Origin: Faecalispora anaeroviscerum
GTDB lineage: Bacteria; Bacillota; Clostridia; Oscillospirales; Acutalibacteraceae
NCBI RefSeq assembly: GCF_947568225.1
Contig: NZ_CANOOQ010000001.1
Location: forward strand, 744,001-808,000
DNA length: 64,000 nt
Direction: 5' to 3'
Made by a program: the position numbers and the translations under genes. This document shows positions 1-7,659 of this stretch, in pieces (position 1 is the first letter of the stretch; every line of letters begins with the position of its first letter). Below the pieces are notes generated by a model. That model saw nothing but the letters and a program-made list of their open reading frames with translations. It was not told the origin of the DNA and made no database searches.

Positions 1-211
1 GCATGCTCTGCTTGACTTTTCACATAGCATCCAGTAAAATCAGGAACAAGGTGATCCATACCATGTGCCGGTGTTCAGTGTTGCTTTGCCTGTTCGTAAA
101 AGCGCTGAAAAAATGGTTGGATGTGCAAATGAATTGGATTGGCCTGTTCATCCTACTGGCCTGTCTGTTTTGCAGTATTGGAAGAAATCTTGGGGGAACG
201 GAAGGGTGCAG
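1..211. other. Upstream margin, no confident gene
   Basis: No reading frame here resembles a protein I recognise. One plus frame (codons from base 2) ends at a TAA at 35-37 and could be the last few residues of an upstream gene cut by the window edge. An ATG-initiated frame at 3-257 is Cys- and Leu-rich, lacks a ribosome site and overlaps the next gene, so I do not call it. The frame of the HemC-like gene is open further upstream to base 65, but those residues have no HemC character. Confidence 0.4.
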
Positions 212-1093
212 ATGCAAAGAGTACGAATTGGCTGCCATGACAATACGCTTGCGGTAATTCATGCACGGTGGATTATTCAGGAAATAAAGAGAGTGGATTC
301 CTCATGCCAGCCAGACATGATACCGATTGCTGCGGCAGAGGAACAGGTGCTGGAACTGCCGGAAGAAACAGCCTGCGGCGAGGAAGCACAGGCTGGAGAA
401 CTGGAGCGGGCGCTGCTGGAGAGCAGAATCGATTTGGCAATCTATGATCTGAAGGAGCTTCCGCAGCAGCTCATGCCTGGGCTTTCAGTTGCAGCGTATT
501 CCGCGCGGTCGGATGTAAGGAATACGCTGGTTCTGCCCAAAGGGATGGAAGCCCCAGATATGGGAAGGCCGATCGGTGTATCGGGAGCTCATTGCCGTAT
601 GCAGGCCGGGGTATTGTATCCCCGTTTTGATATCGCTCCAATCCGAGGGGATGTTCCAAGCAGGCTTAAGCGTCTGGATTGTGGAGATTATTCTGCGCTG
701 ATTCTGCCCTGTGATACGCTTTCCCGTTTGGGAATCCGCAATCGCAGCAGTCGGATTTTTACGCAACAGGAAATTGTTCCGGCGGCGGGGCAGGGAATTC
801 TTGCAATTGTGTCCAGAGAGGGTGAGGTTCACTGCTACCTTTCGGCGGTAGATGATTTTCTCAGCCGGTGCTGTGCAAAGGCGGAGCGTACATTTATTAG
901 TCTGTTTCCGGATACCTGTCATAACTCAACCGCCGCGTTTGCGCAAGTGCAAGACGAAGAAATTCAGATGATCGGCTTTTACAGCGACGGGGAGCGCAGC
1001 TGCAAGCGGCAGCTGACCGGCCCACTGGGAGAGGCGAGAAAGCTAGGGGAACGCCTGGCGGAAGAAGTAAAACAATGGTATCAAAATGGGTAA
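212..1093 (+). CDS. HemC-like protein (divergent porphobilinogen deaminase homologue)
   Basis: The protein (293 aa from this start) aligns end to end with hydroxymethylbilane synthase, which links four porphobilinogens in tetrapyrrole synthesis. Recognisable landmarks are the opening RVRIG, ALLESRIDLAIYDLKELP, IRGDVPSRLKRLD, PAAGQG and a C-terminal AERTF...DTC. Family knowledge says the enzyme needs several arginines and an Asp in KDxP. Here the R of the ATRxSPLAL motif is His, the Arg-Arg pair of the TSSLRRQ motif is His-Cys, and KD is KE. The cofactor-attachment Cys seems kept, but its Gly-Gly context is lost. I chose ATG 212 because HemC similarity starts there and a GGAACGGAAGGG stretch precedes it. 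A HemL-like gene follows 116 bases on. Descent from HemC is fairly secure; normal HemC activity is doubtful. Confidence 0.75.
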   Translation: MQRVRIGCHDNTLAVIHARWIIQEIKRVDSSCQPDMIPIAAAEEQVLELPEETACGEEAQAGELERALLESRIDLAIYDLKELPQQLMPGLSVAAYSARSDVRNTLVLPKGMEAPDMGRPIGVSGAHCRMQAGVLYPRFDIAPIRGDVPSRLKRLDCGDYSALILPCDTLSRLGIRNRSSRIFTQQEIVPAAGQGILAIVSREGEVHCYLSAVDDFLSRCCAKAERTFISLFPDTCHNSTAAFAQVQDEEIQMIGFYSDGERSCKRQLTGPLGEARKLGERLAEEVKQWYQNG

Positions 1094-1209
1094 TATGCAA
1101 ATGGCCATTATCTGTTTCACATCTGCTTTAATTAGATAGGCAAAAATTTTGAAATTGGCAGTGAAATCTTGCTGCAGGGCAGGGACTGACCGAAGGGAGA
1201 AGCAATTTT

Positions 1210-2448
1210 ATGACACGTTCTGAGCAGTTGTTTGAGGAAGCAGCCCGGTACATTCCCGGCGGGGTAAACAGCCCGCTGCGCTCGTTTGTGGAAATGGGGC
1301 AAACGCCGCGGTTTATCCGTCGTGCGGATGAATCTCGCGTTTATGATGTGGATGGTCATGTCTATATTGATTTTGTGTGTTCCGGGGGTGCCGCGCTGTT
1401 GGGGCACAATCCTCCTTTAGTGAGAAAGGCTGTGCTGGAGGCGGTACAGAATGGCCTGAATTATGAGGCCTGTGCCGAAGCGGAGCTGAAGCTTGCAAAG
1501 CTGATGGTTCAGCTTGTTCCGTCTGTTCAAATGGTACGAATGGTCAGCTCTGTGACCGAAGCAGTTTTAAGTGCGGCTTGCGTGGCTCGCAGCGTAACAG
1601 GAAGAAAGCACCTGATTAAATTCGCCGGGTGCTGCCATGGCTGCTTTGAAGCTGTGGAGAGCAGGGAGAGCTCCTCTGAGGTTTCTTTTCTCTGCGGCTG
1701 TGATCAGTGGGCGCTTCTGGCACAATATAATGATTTAAGCAGTGTGGAACTTTTATTTGAAAAGAACAAGGGTCAGGTCGCGGCGGTGATGGTAGAGCCG
1801 CTTGCGGCACACATGGGAATCGTTGAGCCCGAACCAGGATTTTTACAGGGGCTGCGGGAGCTCTGCAATCAAAACGGAGCCATTCTGATTTTTGACGAAA
1901 CGGTCACCGGGTTTCGGCTGGCTCTTGGTGGCGCTCAGGAATACTATGGAGTAAAGCCGGACATGACTGTTTTTGGGGAGATCATCGGAGCAGGACTGCC
2001 GGTGGGCGCATATGGTGGAAGCAGGGCGATCATGGAGCAGCTGGCCCCCGTGGGGCCTGTGTACCAGACGGATGCCTGTAATGGAAACCCGGTGGCAATG
2101 GCGGCAGGGTTTGCTCAGCTGAGTGCGGTATTGGCCCAGCCTCTTTTATATGAAAATCTGGCTAGAGAAGGGGAGAAGCTGAGGGCGGGTCTGCGAGAGC
2201 TGTTCCCACAGTATACAGTCAGCGGTGTTGGCTCTATGAACAGCCTGCTCTTTACGGCTGGCCCTGTCAAAAATGCCAGCGATGCCAGAAATAGTGACAA
2301 AGGACAGTTTGTCCGCTACTTTTCTCATATGCTGGAAAACGGTATTTTTATTATGCCATCTCAGTTCAAGCCTATCTTTGTATCCGGTGCTCATACGGAG
2401 CGCGATGTAGACCTGTTTTTGGAGGCCTCGGCGGAGTTTTTAGCGTAA
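1210..2448 (+). CDS. HemL-like aminotransferase-fold protein lacking the PLP lysine
   Basis: This 412-aa protein is a full-length homologue of glutamate-1-semialdehyde 2,1-aminomutase (class III PLP fold), which makes 5-aminolevulinate. N-terminal FEEAARYIPGGVNSPLRSF, central FDETVTGFR (the Asp that contacts the pyridine nitrogen) and GLPVGAYGG are all present. In the family, the PLP Schiff-base Lys sits in GKIIGGG; here the codon at 1978-1980 is GAG, giving FGEIIGAG, so the lysine is Glu. The phosphate-binding SGTEA is SVTEA, and the TLSGNP motif reads ACNGNP. The frame is intact over the usual length with an upstream GAAGGGAGAAG ribosome site. It follows the HemC-like gene, as in tetrapyrrole operons. 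Either a pseudoenzyme retained for another role or a gene at an early stage of decay. Confidence 0.85.
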   Translation: MTRSEQLFEEAARYIPGGVNSPLRSFVEMGQTPRFIRRADESRVYDVDGHVYIDFVCSGGAALLGHNPPLVRKAVLEAVQNGLNYEACAEAELKLAKLMVQLVPSVQMVRMVSSVTEAVLSAACVARSVTGRKHLIKFAGCCHGCFEAVESRESSSEVSFLCGCDQWALLAQYNDLSSVELLFEKNKGQVAAVMVEPLAAHMGIVEPEPGFLQGLRELCNQNGAILIFDETVTGFRLALGGAQEYYGVKPDMTVFGEIIGAGLPVGAYGGSRAIMEQLAPVGPVYQTDACNGNPVAMAAGFAQLSAVLAQPLLYENLAREGEKLRAGLRELFPQYTVSGVGSMNSLLFTAGPVKNASDARNSDKGQFVRYFSHMLENGIFIMPSQFKPIFVSGAHTERDVDLFLEASAEFLA

Positions 2449-2470
2449 ACGGAAAAAAGTATATTAAAAA

Positions 2471-2485
2471 TAATAATTATTATCA
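2471..2485. promoter_or_regulatory. Fur/PerR-type operator
   Basis: TAATAAT-T-ATTATCA is a 7-1-7 inverted repeat differing from the classic TGATAATNATTATCA box at one base. It lies just upstream of the -35 element of the ahpC promoter. The PerR and Fur boxes of Firmicutes are so alike that the sequence cannot say which protein binds; the peroxidase downstream favours PerR. Confidence 0.65.
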
Positions 2486-2493
2486 TAAATCTA

Positions 2494-2522
2494 TTGAAAT
2501 TCAAATTTTCTTCCTGTATAAT
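2494..2522 (+). promoter_or_regulatory. Sigma-A promoter of ahpC
   Basis: TTGAAA (2494-2499), a 17-base spacer and a perfect TATAAT (2517-2522), about 70 bases before the ahpC start codon. The Fur/PerR-like box sits directly upstream of it. Confidence 0.8.
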
Positions 2523-2591
2523 AGGTGTTAGTAAAGGATAACCGCTAAAACGGTTTCAAAATTCATACTACGTATCGGAGGTAAATTTGAT

Positions 2592-3158
2592 ATGACAAAC
2601 TTAATTGGACGTGAACTACCGGACTTTAAACTGCAGGCGTACCATCAGGGCGAGCTGAAAGAAATTACCCGTGAGCAACTGGAGGGTCAGTGGAGTATCC
2701 TTTTCTTCTACCCGGCTGATTTTTCATTTGTTTGCCCCACAGAGCTCGGCGATCTGGCAGATCATTATAAAGATTTTCAGAAAATTGACGTAGAGGTGTA
2801 TTCTGTATCGACCGACAGCCAATTTGTTCATAAGGCTTGGGCAGATGCCTCTGAGACCATTCAGAAAATTCAATATCCGATGCTGGCCGACCGGGCCGGG
2901 GCGCTCTCCAAAGAGCTTGGCATCTATGTAGAATCTGGCGGTTTGGCGCTGCGCGGTACCTTTATTGTAAACCCGCAGGGCAAGATCGTAGCCTATGAGG
3001 TGAATGATCTTGGGATAGGGCGAAACGCAGAAGAGCTTCTACGCAAGGTGCAGGCAGCCCAGTTTGTCGACAAGCACGGCGACCAGGTTTGCCCGGCCAA
3101 GTGGAAGCCCGGTGAGAAAACACTTTCGCCCAGCCTGAATCTGGTTGGTAAGCTGTAA
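2592..3158 (+). CDS. ahpC: Typical 2-Cys peroxiredoxin AhpC
   Basis: A 188-aa cytoplasmic peroxidase that reduces hydrogen peroxide and organic hydroperoxides. The peroxidatic Cys is C48 in FSFVCPTE and the resolving Cys is C167 in HGDQVCPAKW near the C terminus; length and spacing are those of AhpC. A GGAGG site lies 9-10 bases before the ATG. It has its own promoter with a Fur/PerR-like box and is followed by a terminator and then a flavoprotein with AhpF-type domains (start 3226), the likely electron donor. Induction by peroxide or metal limitation is inferred from the box. Confidence 0.95.
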   Translation: MTNLIGRELPDFKLQAYHQGELKEITREQLEGQWSILFFYPADFSFVCPTELGDLADHYKDFQKIDVEVYSVSTDSQFVHKAWADASETIQKIQYPMLADRAGALSKELGIYVESGGLALRGTFIVNPQGKIVAYEVNDLGIGRNAEELLRKVQAAQFVDKHGDQVCPAKWKPGEKTLSPSLNLVGKL

Positions 3159-3174
3159 TCACAAATAACGATCA

Positions 3175-3207
3175 GGCCGCTGCCGGAATGGCGGCGGCCC
3201 TTTTTTA
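3175..3207 (+). terminator. Rho-independent terminator after ahpC
   Basis: A GC-rich 10-bp stem (GGCCGCTGCC with GGCGGCGGCC, one wobble) around a GGAAT-type loop, followed by a run of T. It lies only some 20 bases before the next gene, so readthrough may couple the two at a lower level. Confidence 0.8.
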
Positions 3208-3225
3208 AAGGGGGAGAGTTTCTAT

Positions 3226-4908
3226 ATGAATCCGATTTACGATTTGATTATTATCGGAGCCGGCAGTGCGGGGCTGGCTGCCGGTGTTTATGCGGGACGT
3301 GCAAAGCTCAAGACGCTGATTTTGGAAAAAAGTAATCCGGGAGGCCAGGTGGGTAATACAGCGGAGGTTGTGAACTATCCTGGCATCCGCAGAACCGGCG
3401 GTCCGGAACTCGTGGAAGAAATGAAAAATCACGTTCGGGATTTTGGAGTTAAAATTGAAACGGCCGAAATCGAACGTGTCGAATTATCCGGAGAGATTAA
3501 AAAGCTCTATTCGCCCTCCGGAACCTACCAAAGCCGCGCGGTGATCATTGCGACCGGAGCGTCCCCGCGCCATGGCGGATTTCAAGGGGAAGAGCTTTAT
3601 AGTGGGCACGGAGTTGCGTACTGCGCAACCTGCGACGGCGAATTTTTCAGCGGACTCGATATTTTTGTGATCGGTGGTGGATTTGCCGCGGCCGAAGAGG
3701 CGATTTATCTGACCCGCTTTGCCAAATCGGTTACGATTATTGTTCGCGGTAAAGAGTTCAGCTGTGCCAGAACGGTGGCGGAGAAAGCAATTGCACACCC
3801 AAAGATTACTGTAAAGTATAATACCTTGCTGGAAAGGGTGGAAGGAGATACCTTGCTGCGCAAGGCGTACTTTAAGGATAAGCTTACGGGAGAAACCAAC
3901 GTGTACGATGCTGGGGAAAAGGGAACCTTCGGTGTGTTCGTTTTTGTAGGGTATGACCCCGCCACCGAGCTGTTCCGCGGACAGGTGGATATGGACGAGC
4001 TTGGCTACATTTTGACCGACGACGCCATGCACACCAGTTTGCCTGGCGTTTTTGCCGCCGGTGACCTGCGCCCGAAGCTGCTTCGCCAGATTGTTACCGC
4101 AGTGGCTGACGGTGCAGTGGCGGCCACCTCGGCTGAAAAGTATATTACCAAGGAAAAGGAACGCTTAGGTCTTCCGATGTTTGAGGATCATGCGGCAACG
4201 GCTGAGCCTGAGCCGGAACCGGAACAAAAGAAAGAGAAGGGGGAGAATCGTGCCTCTGCTTCGGATGGAACCTATTTGAGTGGTGAGCTGAAAGAACAGC
4301 TTACACAGGTATTCCAGCGTCTGAAAAAAGAGATGACGATTGTCACTGTAGTTGATTCCTCGAATCAGAAATCCTTGGAGCTGGAGGGCTTCCTTCGTGA
4401 AATTGAATCACTTAGCTCGTTGATTCACCTGCGTGTGCTGGCTAGGGGAGAAGATCCGGAGCTGGAGCAAGCACTTGGAATCGAGCGCTATCCCGTTGCC
4501 GCTTTTCTGGATGAGAACAGCAGCTTCAGCGGGGTGAAATTCAGTGGGGTTCCCGGCGGGCACGAAATCAATTCGTTTGTGCTGGGCATTCTCCATTTGG
4601 CCGCAGAGGATAAGCTGACTCCGGAGCAGTTGGAGAAAATCCGTCAGCTTCCTCCCAATACAACGCTAAAGATTGGTGTAACGCTTGCCTGCCCCTATTG
4701 CCCCGACGTTGTCGCGGCGGCTCAGTCGATTGCGATTGCCAGCGGCGGAAACGTTACGGCGGAGATGATGGATATTGCCCTGTTCCCGGAGATTCGGGAG
4801 CAATATCAGATCATGAGCGTTCCCGCTCTGATCGTCAACAGCAATGTGCAACCTACCTTTGGGGCGCAGTCGTTTGATCAGGTTCTCCAGAAGGCAATTG
4901 AGGGCTAA
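3226..4908 (+). CDS. Thioredoxin reductase fused to C-terminal AhpF-like double thioredoxin fold
   Basis: A 560-aa flavoprotein. Residues 1 to about 310 are a low-molecular-weight thioredoxin reductase: FAD motif GAGSAGLAAG, redox pair C133/C136 in CATCDG, second nucleotide motif GGGFAAAEEA, and a FAD-binding GVFAAGD near the end. An acidic Pro-Glu linker (about 325-345) follows. Residues from about 350 match the N-terminal domain of AhpF: a first thioredoxin fold without cysteines (KFSGVPGGHE region), then one with C489-P-Y-C492 followed by PDVV, and a cis-Pro in SVPAL. AhpF has these modules in the opposite order, so this is a permuted AhpF. The usual NADPH-selecting HRR motif is absent (IIVRGKEF), so NADH may be used. 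It likely recycles AhpC encoded just upstream. Confidence 0.9.
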   Translation: MNPIYDLIIIGAGSAGLAAGVYAGRAKLKTLILEKSNPGGQVGNTAEVVNYPGIRRTGGPELVEEMKNHVRDFGVKIETAEIERVELSGEIKKLYSPSGTYQSRAVIIATGASPRHGGFQGEELYSGHGVAYCATCDGEFFSGLDIFVIGGGFAAAEEAIYLTRFAKSVTIIVRGKEFSCARTVAEKAIAHPKITVKYNTLLERVEGDTLLRKAYFKDKLTGETNVYDAGEKGTFGVFVFVGYDPATELFRGQVDMDELGYILTDDAMHTSLPGVFAAGDLRPKLLRQIVTAVADGAVAATSAEKYITKEKERLGLPMFEDHAATAEPEPEPEQKKEKGENRASASDGTYLSGELKEQLTQVFQRLKKEMTIVTVVDSSNQKSLELEGFLREIESLSSLIHLRVLARGEDPELEQALGIERYPVAAFLDENSSFSGVKFSGVPGGHEINSFVLGILHLAAEDKLTPEQLEKIRQLPPNTTLKIGVTLACPYCPDVVAAAQSIAIASGGNVTAEMMDIALFPEIREQYQIMSVPALIVNSNVQPTFGAQSFDQVLQKAIEG

Positions 4909-4931
4909 TTTAACTAATCGGTTTGTTTGAA

Positions 4932-4967
4932 GGACTCCTGGCTAAACTGGCCGGGAGTCCTCTTTGT
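4932..4967 (+). terminator. Rho-independent terminator
   Basis: GGACTCCTGGC and GGCCGGGAGTCC form a stem around TAAACT, followed by TCTTTGTTT. It closes the reductase transcript. Confidence 0.75.
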
Positions 4968-5005
4968 TTATATTCTTTTAAATTTATAAATTTTAGTGCA
5001 GATGA

Positions 5006-5040
5006 ATTGTAAACTTAACTTTAATATTAAAGTTGACAAT
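5006..5040. promoter_or_regulatory. BirA-type biotin operator
   Basis: ATTGTAAACTT (5006-5016) and AAGTTGACAAT (5030-5040) form an inverted repeat with one mismatch, separated by 13 bases. The pattern matches the operators bound by bifunctional BirA repressors in Firmicutes. The right arm overlaps the -35 element of the bioB promoter, so occupation would block RNA polymerase. The regulator assignment is inferred from the repeat and the target gene. Confidence 0.75.
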
Positions 5041-5061
5041 TTGAAGCGGGCCTGATACAAT
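5033..5061 (+). promoter_or_regulatory. Sigma-A promoter of bioB
   Basis: TTGACA at 5033-5038, 17-base spacer, TACAAT at 5056-5061. The -35 lies inside the BirA-like operator. Confidence 0.8.
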
Positions 5062-5071
5062 AAGGCAAACA

Positions 5072-5099
5072 TGATTTTTAGCGGGTTGGCTAAAAATCA
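5072..5099 (+). promoter_or_regulatory. Leader hairpin at the 5' end of the bioB transcript
   Basis: TGATTTTTAGC and GCTAAAAATCA form a perfect 11-bp stem around GGGTTG. The predicted transcription start is around 5068, so the hairpin would sit at the extreme 5' end of the mRNA. There is no T run, so it is not a terminator; it may protect the 5' end or be a further operator dyad. Confidence 0.55.
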
Positions 5100-5132
5100 A
5101 CCAACAGCAAAGACTGGGAGGTAGTCACGAAA

Positions 5133-6107
5133 ATGGGTATTGTGCAGATTTGGAAAAACAAGATTCTGTCCGGCGAAGAAATTGATTGCGCCGGAGCAGA
5201 AGCATTATTGGAGGCTCCGCTCGAAGAATTATGTGAAGCCGCAAACGAAATCCGTGAAAAGCTGAACGGCAACACTTTGGATACCTGCTCGATTTTAAAC
5301 GGAAAGAGCGGCTTATGTACCGAAAACTGTAAGTATTGCGCACAGGCCCGCGGCCATAACACCGGGGTGGAGGAATATCCTCTCCTCACGGTAGCCCGCA
5401 TTGTGGAAGAAGGTCTGCAAACTGCCGATGCGGGAGTGGATCGTTTTTCGGTCGTTACCTCCGGCGTTCGAGTGTCTGATTCTGAGGTTGACGCTTTGTG
5501 CCGTGCCTATGCAAAAATTCATGAGCAATCGGATATTCAGCTGTGCGCTTCTCATGGCTTGATCAACTACGAACAGTTTCTGCGCCTGAAGGATGCCGGT
5601 ATTACCCGCATTCACAATAACCTTGAAACCTCCCGGCGGTTTTTCCCTCAGGTTTGTACCACCCATACGTATGACGATAAGATCAACACCATCCGGGCGG
5701 CGCAAAAGGCGGGGCTTGAAATTTGCAGCGGCGGTATTATCGGAATGGGCGAAGAAATGAGCGATCGTTTGGATATGGCTTTTGAGCTGCGCGGCCTAGG
5801 GGTTGAGTCAATCCCCGTCAACGTGCTGATGGCGATTCCGGGAACTCCTCTGCAGGATTGCCCACAGCTGCCGGAGCCTGAAATCCTGCGCACGATCGCA
5901 CTGTTCCGGTTTATTAATCCTAAGGCCAATATCCGTCTGGCGGGCGGGCGAAATGCTATGACAGACTGCGGCCGATTGGCTCTGCACGCCGGGGCTAACG
6001 CTTCCATTACCGGGAATATGCTCACCACCTCCGGCAATACGGTGGAAGAGGATTTCGAGATGTTCACCAAGGCCGGTTTTCAGCTGCGCCGTCAAGTTCG
6101 AGTTTAA
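5133..6107 (+). CDS. bioB: Biotin synthase
   Basis: A 324-aa radical SAM enzyme that inserts sulfur into dethiobiotin. The SAM-cluster motif CTENCKYC (CxxxCxxC) begins near residue 64, and conserved BioB segments such as SSGVR-like TSGVRVSD, HNNLETSRRFF and RLAGGRN are visible; length is normal. A GGGAGG ribosome site precedes ATG 5133. The gene stands alone, with no other bio genes beside it, under a BirA-type operator and ended by a bidirectional terminator. Biotin is used by the carrier protein encoded near 61.6 kb. Confidence 0.96.
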   Translation: MGIVQIWKNKILSGEEIDCAGAEALLEAPLEELCEAANEIREKLNGNTLDTCSILNGKSGLCTENCKYCAQARGHNTGVEEYPLLTVARIVEEGLQTADAGVDRFSVVTSGVRVSDSEVDALCRAYAKIHEQSDIQLCASHGLINYEQFLRLKDAGITRIHNNLETSRRFFPQVCTTHTYDDKINTIRAAQKAGLEICSGGIIGMGEEMSDRLDMAFELRGLGVESIPVNVLMAIPGTPLQDCPQLPEPEILRTIALFRFINPKANIRLAGGRNAMTDCGRLALHAGANASITGNMLTTSGNTVEEDFEMFTKAGFQLRRQVRV

Positions 6108-6152
6108 CCGGTATTGTTTTTACCTTGCAAATAAGATCTCCTATCATAACAT

Positions 6153-6200
6153 AAAAGAGTACCGGGGATGGTTTCGGCCATCCCCGGTACTCTTTTATTC
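6153..6200. terminator. Bidirectional terminator between bioB and nhaC
   Basis: A perfect 19-bp stem (6153-6171 with 6178-6196) around TTTCGG, flanked by A and T runs on both sides, between two convergent genes. Confidence 0.9.
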
Positions 6201-6211
6201 CTGTCAATATT

Positions 6212-7582
6212 TTATCTCATTGATTCGTTCGTTTCGTTGTGCGGCAGTGATTCCGATGGCTCCGCGGCGGTGACCTGCTTTTTCTTCCGGTTCAGGAACA
6301 GCTCTGTTCCGAAGCTGAAAACGGGGAGCAGAAACAGGTAAAACGCGAACCAAATGCTCATGGTCGGTGCGCCGACCGTCGTCAGGGGCATGCCACCCGC
6401 GATGCTCCAGGGAATCAACGGTGCAATAACAATAACGGTATCTTCCAGCACAATTGCCAGCTTTTTTCGATCCGGCAAAATCGAATCGCACATCTGAAAG
6501 GTCAACATAGTGGCCAGTGTTTGGTTGCAGCTGATGGCACTCATCACAACAGAGGTAAACAACACTGAACCGAAGGGGGTGATTTTTGCGGCAGAGGATT
6601 CCACCAGCCTGCGAACCTCCGTCAATAGCTCTGTCTGCTTAAATATGCCAAAATAAGAGGTGGAAATCAGGATAATCCCGGCCACTCTGGCCATGGAAAG
6701 AATCCCTCCGCCGTTCAGCAGTACCGCAAGCTTGGCATCCGGGGACTGATAGCCCAGAAACAGGCTGGGGAGCAACTGTAACAGCGAGATCTTTTGTACG
6801 GTAAGGCATATTACACAGGCGACGAGAATGCTCAACAGCATCGCGCGCTTCACCGGAACACGAAACAGCGACAGAACAACAATGAGCAGCGCGGGCAGCA
6901 CTACGATAAAAGAGAGATTAAAATGCTCGTGGAACAGCTCCAGAGAGGCTGCGCCGCCGGTTGCGGAGGTGGACCCCCGTGCTGCCAGATACAATAGGCA
7001 GGAGAGAGCAAAGGGTATGGCCGCTGTTTTGAGCATTCGCCGTATATTGTCATAAATGTCGGTACCCGTTAGCTCGCTGACCAGCAGCGCACTGGAGGAC
7101 ATTGGTGAGCAGCGGTCGCCAAAATACGAGCCTGCCAGTATCGCGCCGCCTGAAAGAACCGGGTCAATCCCCAGAGAACGCGAGATCATCATGCACACAA
7201 CGCCCATGGTGGCGGCTGTTCCAAACGAGGTTCCCATCAGAAAGGACATCATGCAGCACAAAAGAAAGGTGTACAGCACGAAGAAGCTGGGATTCAGTAC
7301 CCGCACGGCATGGTAAATCAGAAACGGAATGGTTCCTGATGACCGCCAGACGGAGGTCAGAACGCCAATTAACAGAAAGATGATTAGAATGTTTTTTGCG
7401 CCTCGAATACCGTCCAGCATCATGGAACCCATTTGCCAAAGCGTGTGCTTTTTCAAAAGGCCGTAAACAACAAAGCAGGCCAGACCAAACGCCAATGCGT
7501 ATAGAATTTGAAATCCACTCAAAATACAAGCAACAAGCCCCAATAAAAACAAAGAAAGCGTAATTCGCTCCGCCACAGCCAA
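6212..7582 (-). CDS. NhaC-family Na+/H+ antiporter-like permease
   Basis: A 456-aa polytopic membrane protein with about 11-12 hydrophobic segments. The segments GTSFGTAATMGV, GSYFGDRCSPMSS and a second-half SCNQTLATMLT are hallmarks of the NhaC branch of the ion transporter superfamily, whose members exchange Na+ for H+ or for organic acids such as malate/lactate. The C-terminal tail is short, basic, then Glu/Ser-rich. It is divergent from a LysR gene, which may control it. The substrate cannot be decided from sequence alone. Confidence 0.82.
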   Translation of the reverse strand: MAVAERITLSLFLLGLVACILSGFQILYALAFGLACFVVYGLLKKHTLWQMGSMMLDGIRGAKNILIIFLLIGVLTSVWRSSGTIPFLIYHAVRVLNPSFFVLYTFLLCCMMSFLMGTSFGTAATMGVVCMMISRSLGIDPVLSGGAILAGSYFGDRCSPMSSSALLVSELTGTDIYDNIRRMLKTAAIPFALSCLLYLAARGSTSATGGAASLELFHEHFNLSFIVVLPALLIVVLSLFRVPVKRAMLLSILVACVICLTVQKISLLQLLPSLFLGYQSPDAKLAVLLNGGGILSMARVAGIILISTSYFGIFKQTELLTEVRRLVESSAAKITPFGSVLFTSVVMSAISCNQTLATMLTFQMCDSILPDRKKLAIVLEDTVIVIAPLIPWSIAGGMPLTTVGAPTMSIWFAFYLFLLPVFSFGTELFLNRKKKQVTAAEPSESLPHNETNESMR

Positions 7583-7659
7583 ATTCCCCCAACATTTTCA
7601 ATTATATTTATTATAGCACAAATTTAGGCAAGGAGCGCAGGTGCTTACACTTGATTTCC

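Noticed and set aside
3..257. An 84-codon plus frame at the window start
   Set aside because: No ribosome site, odd Cys/Leu-rich composition and overlap with the HemC-like gene in another frame.
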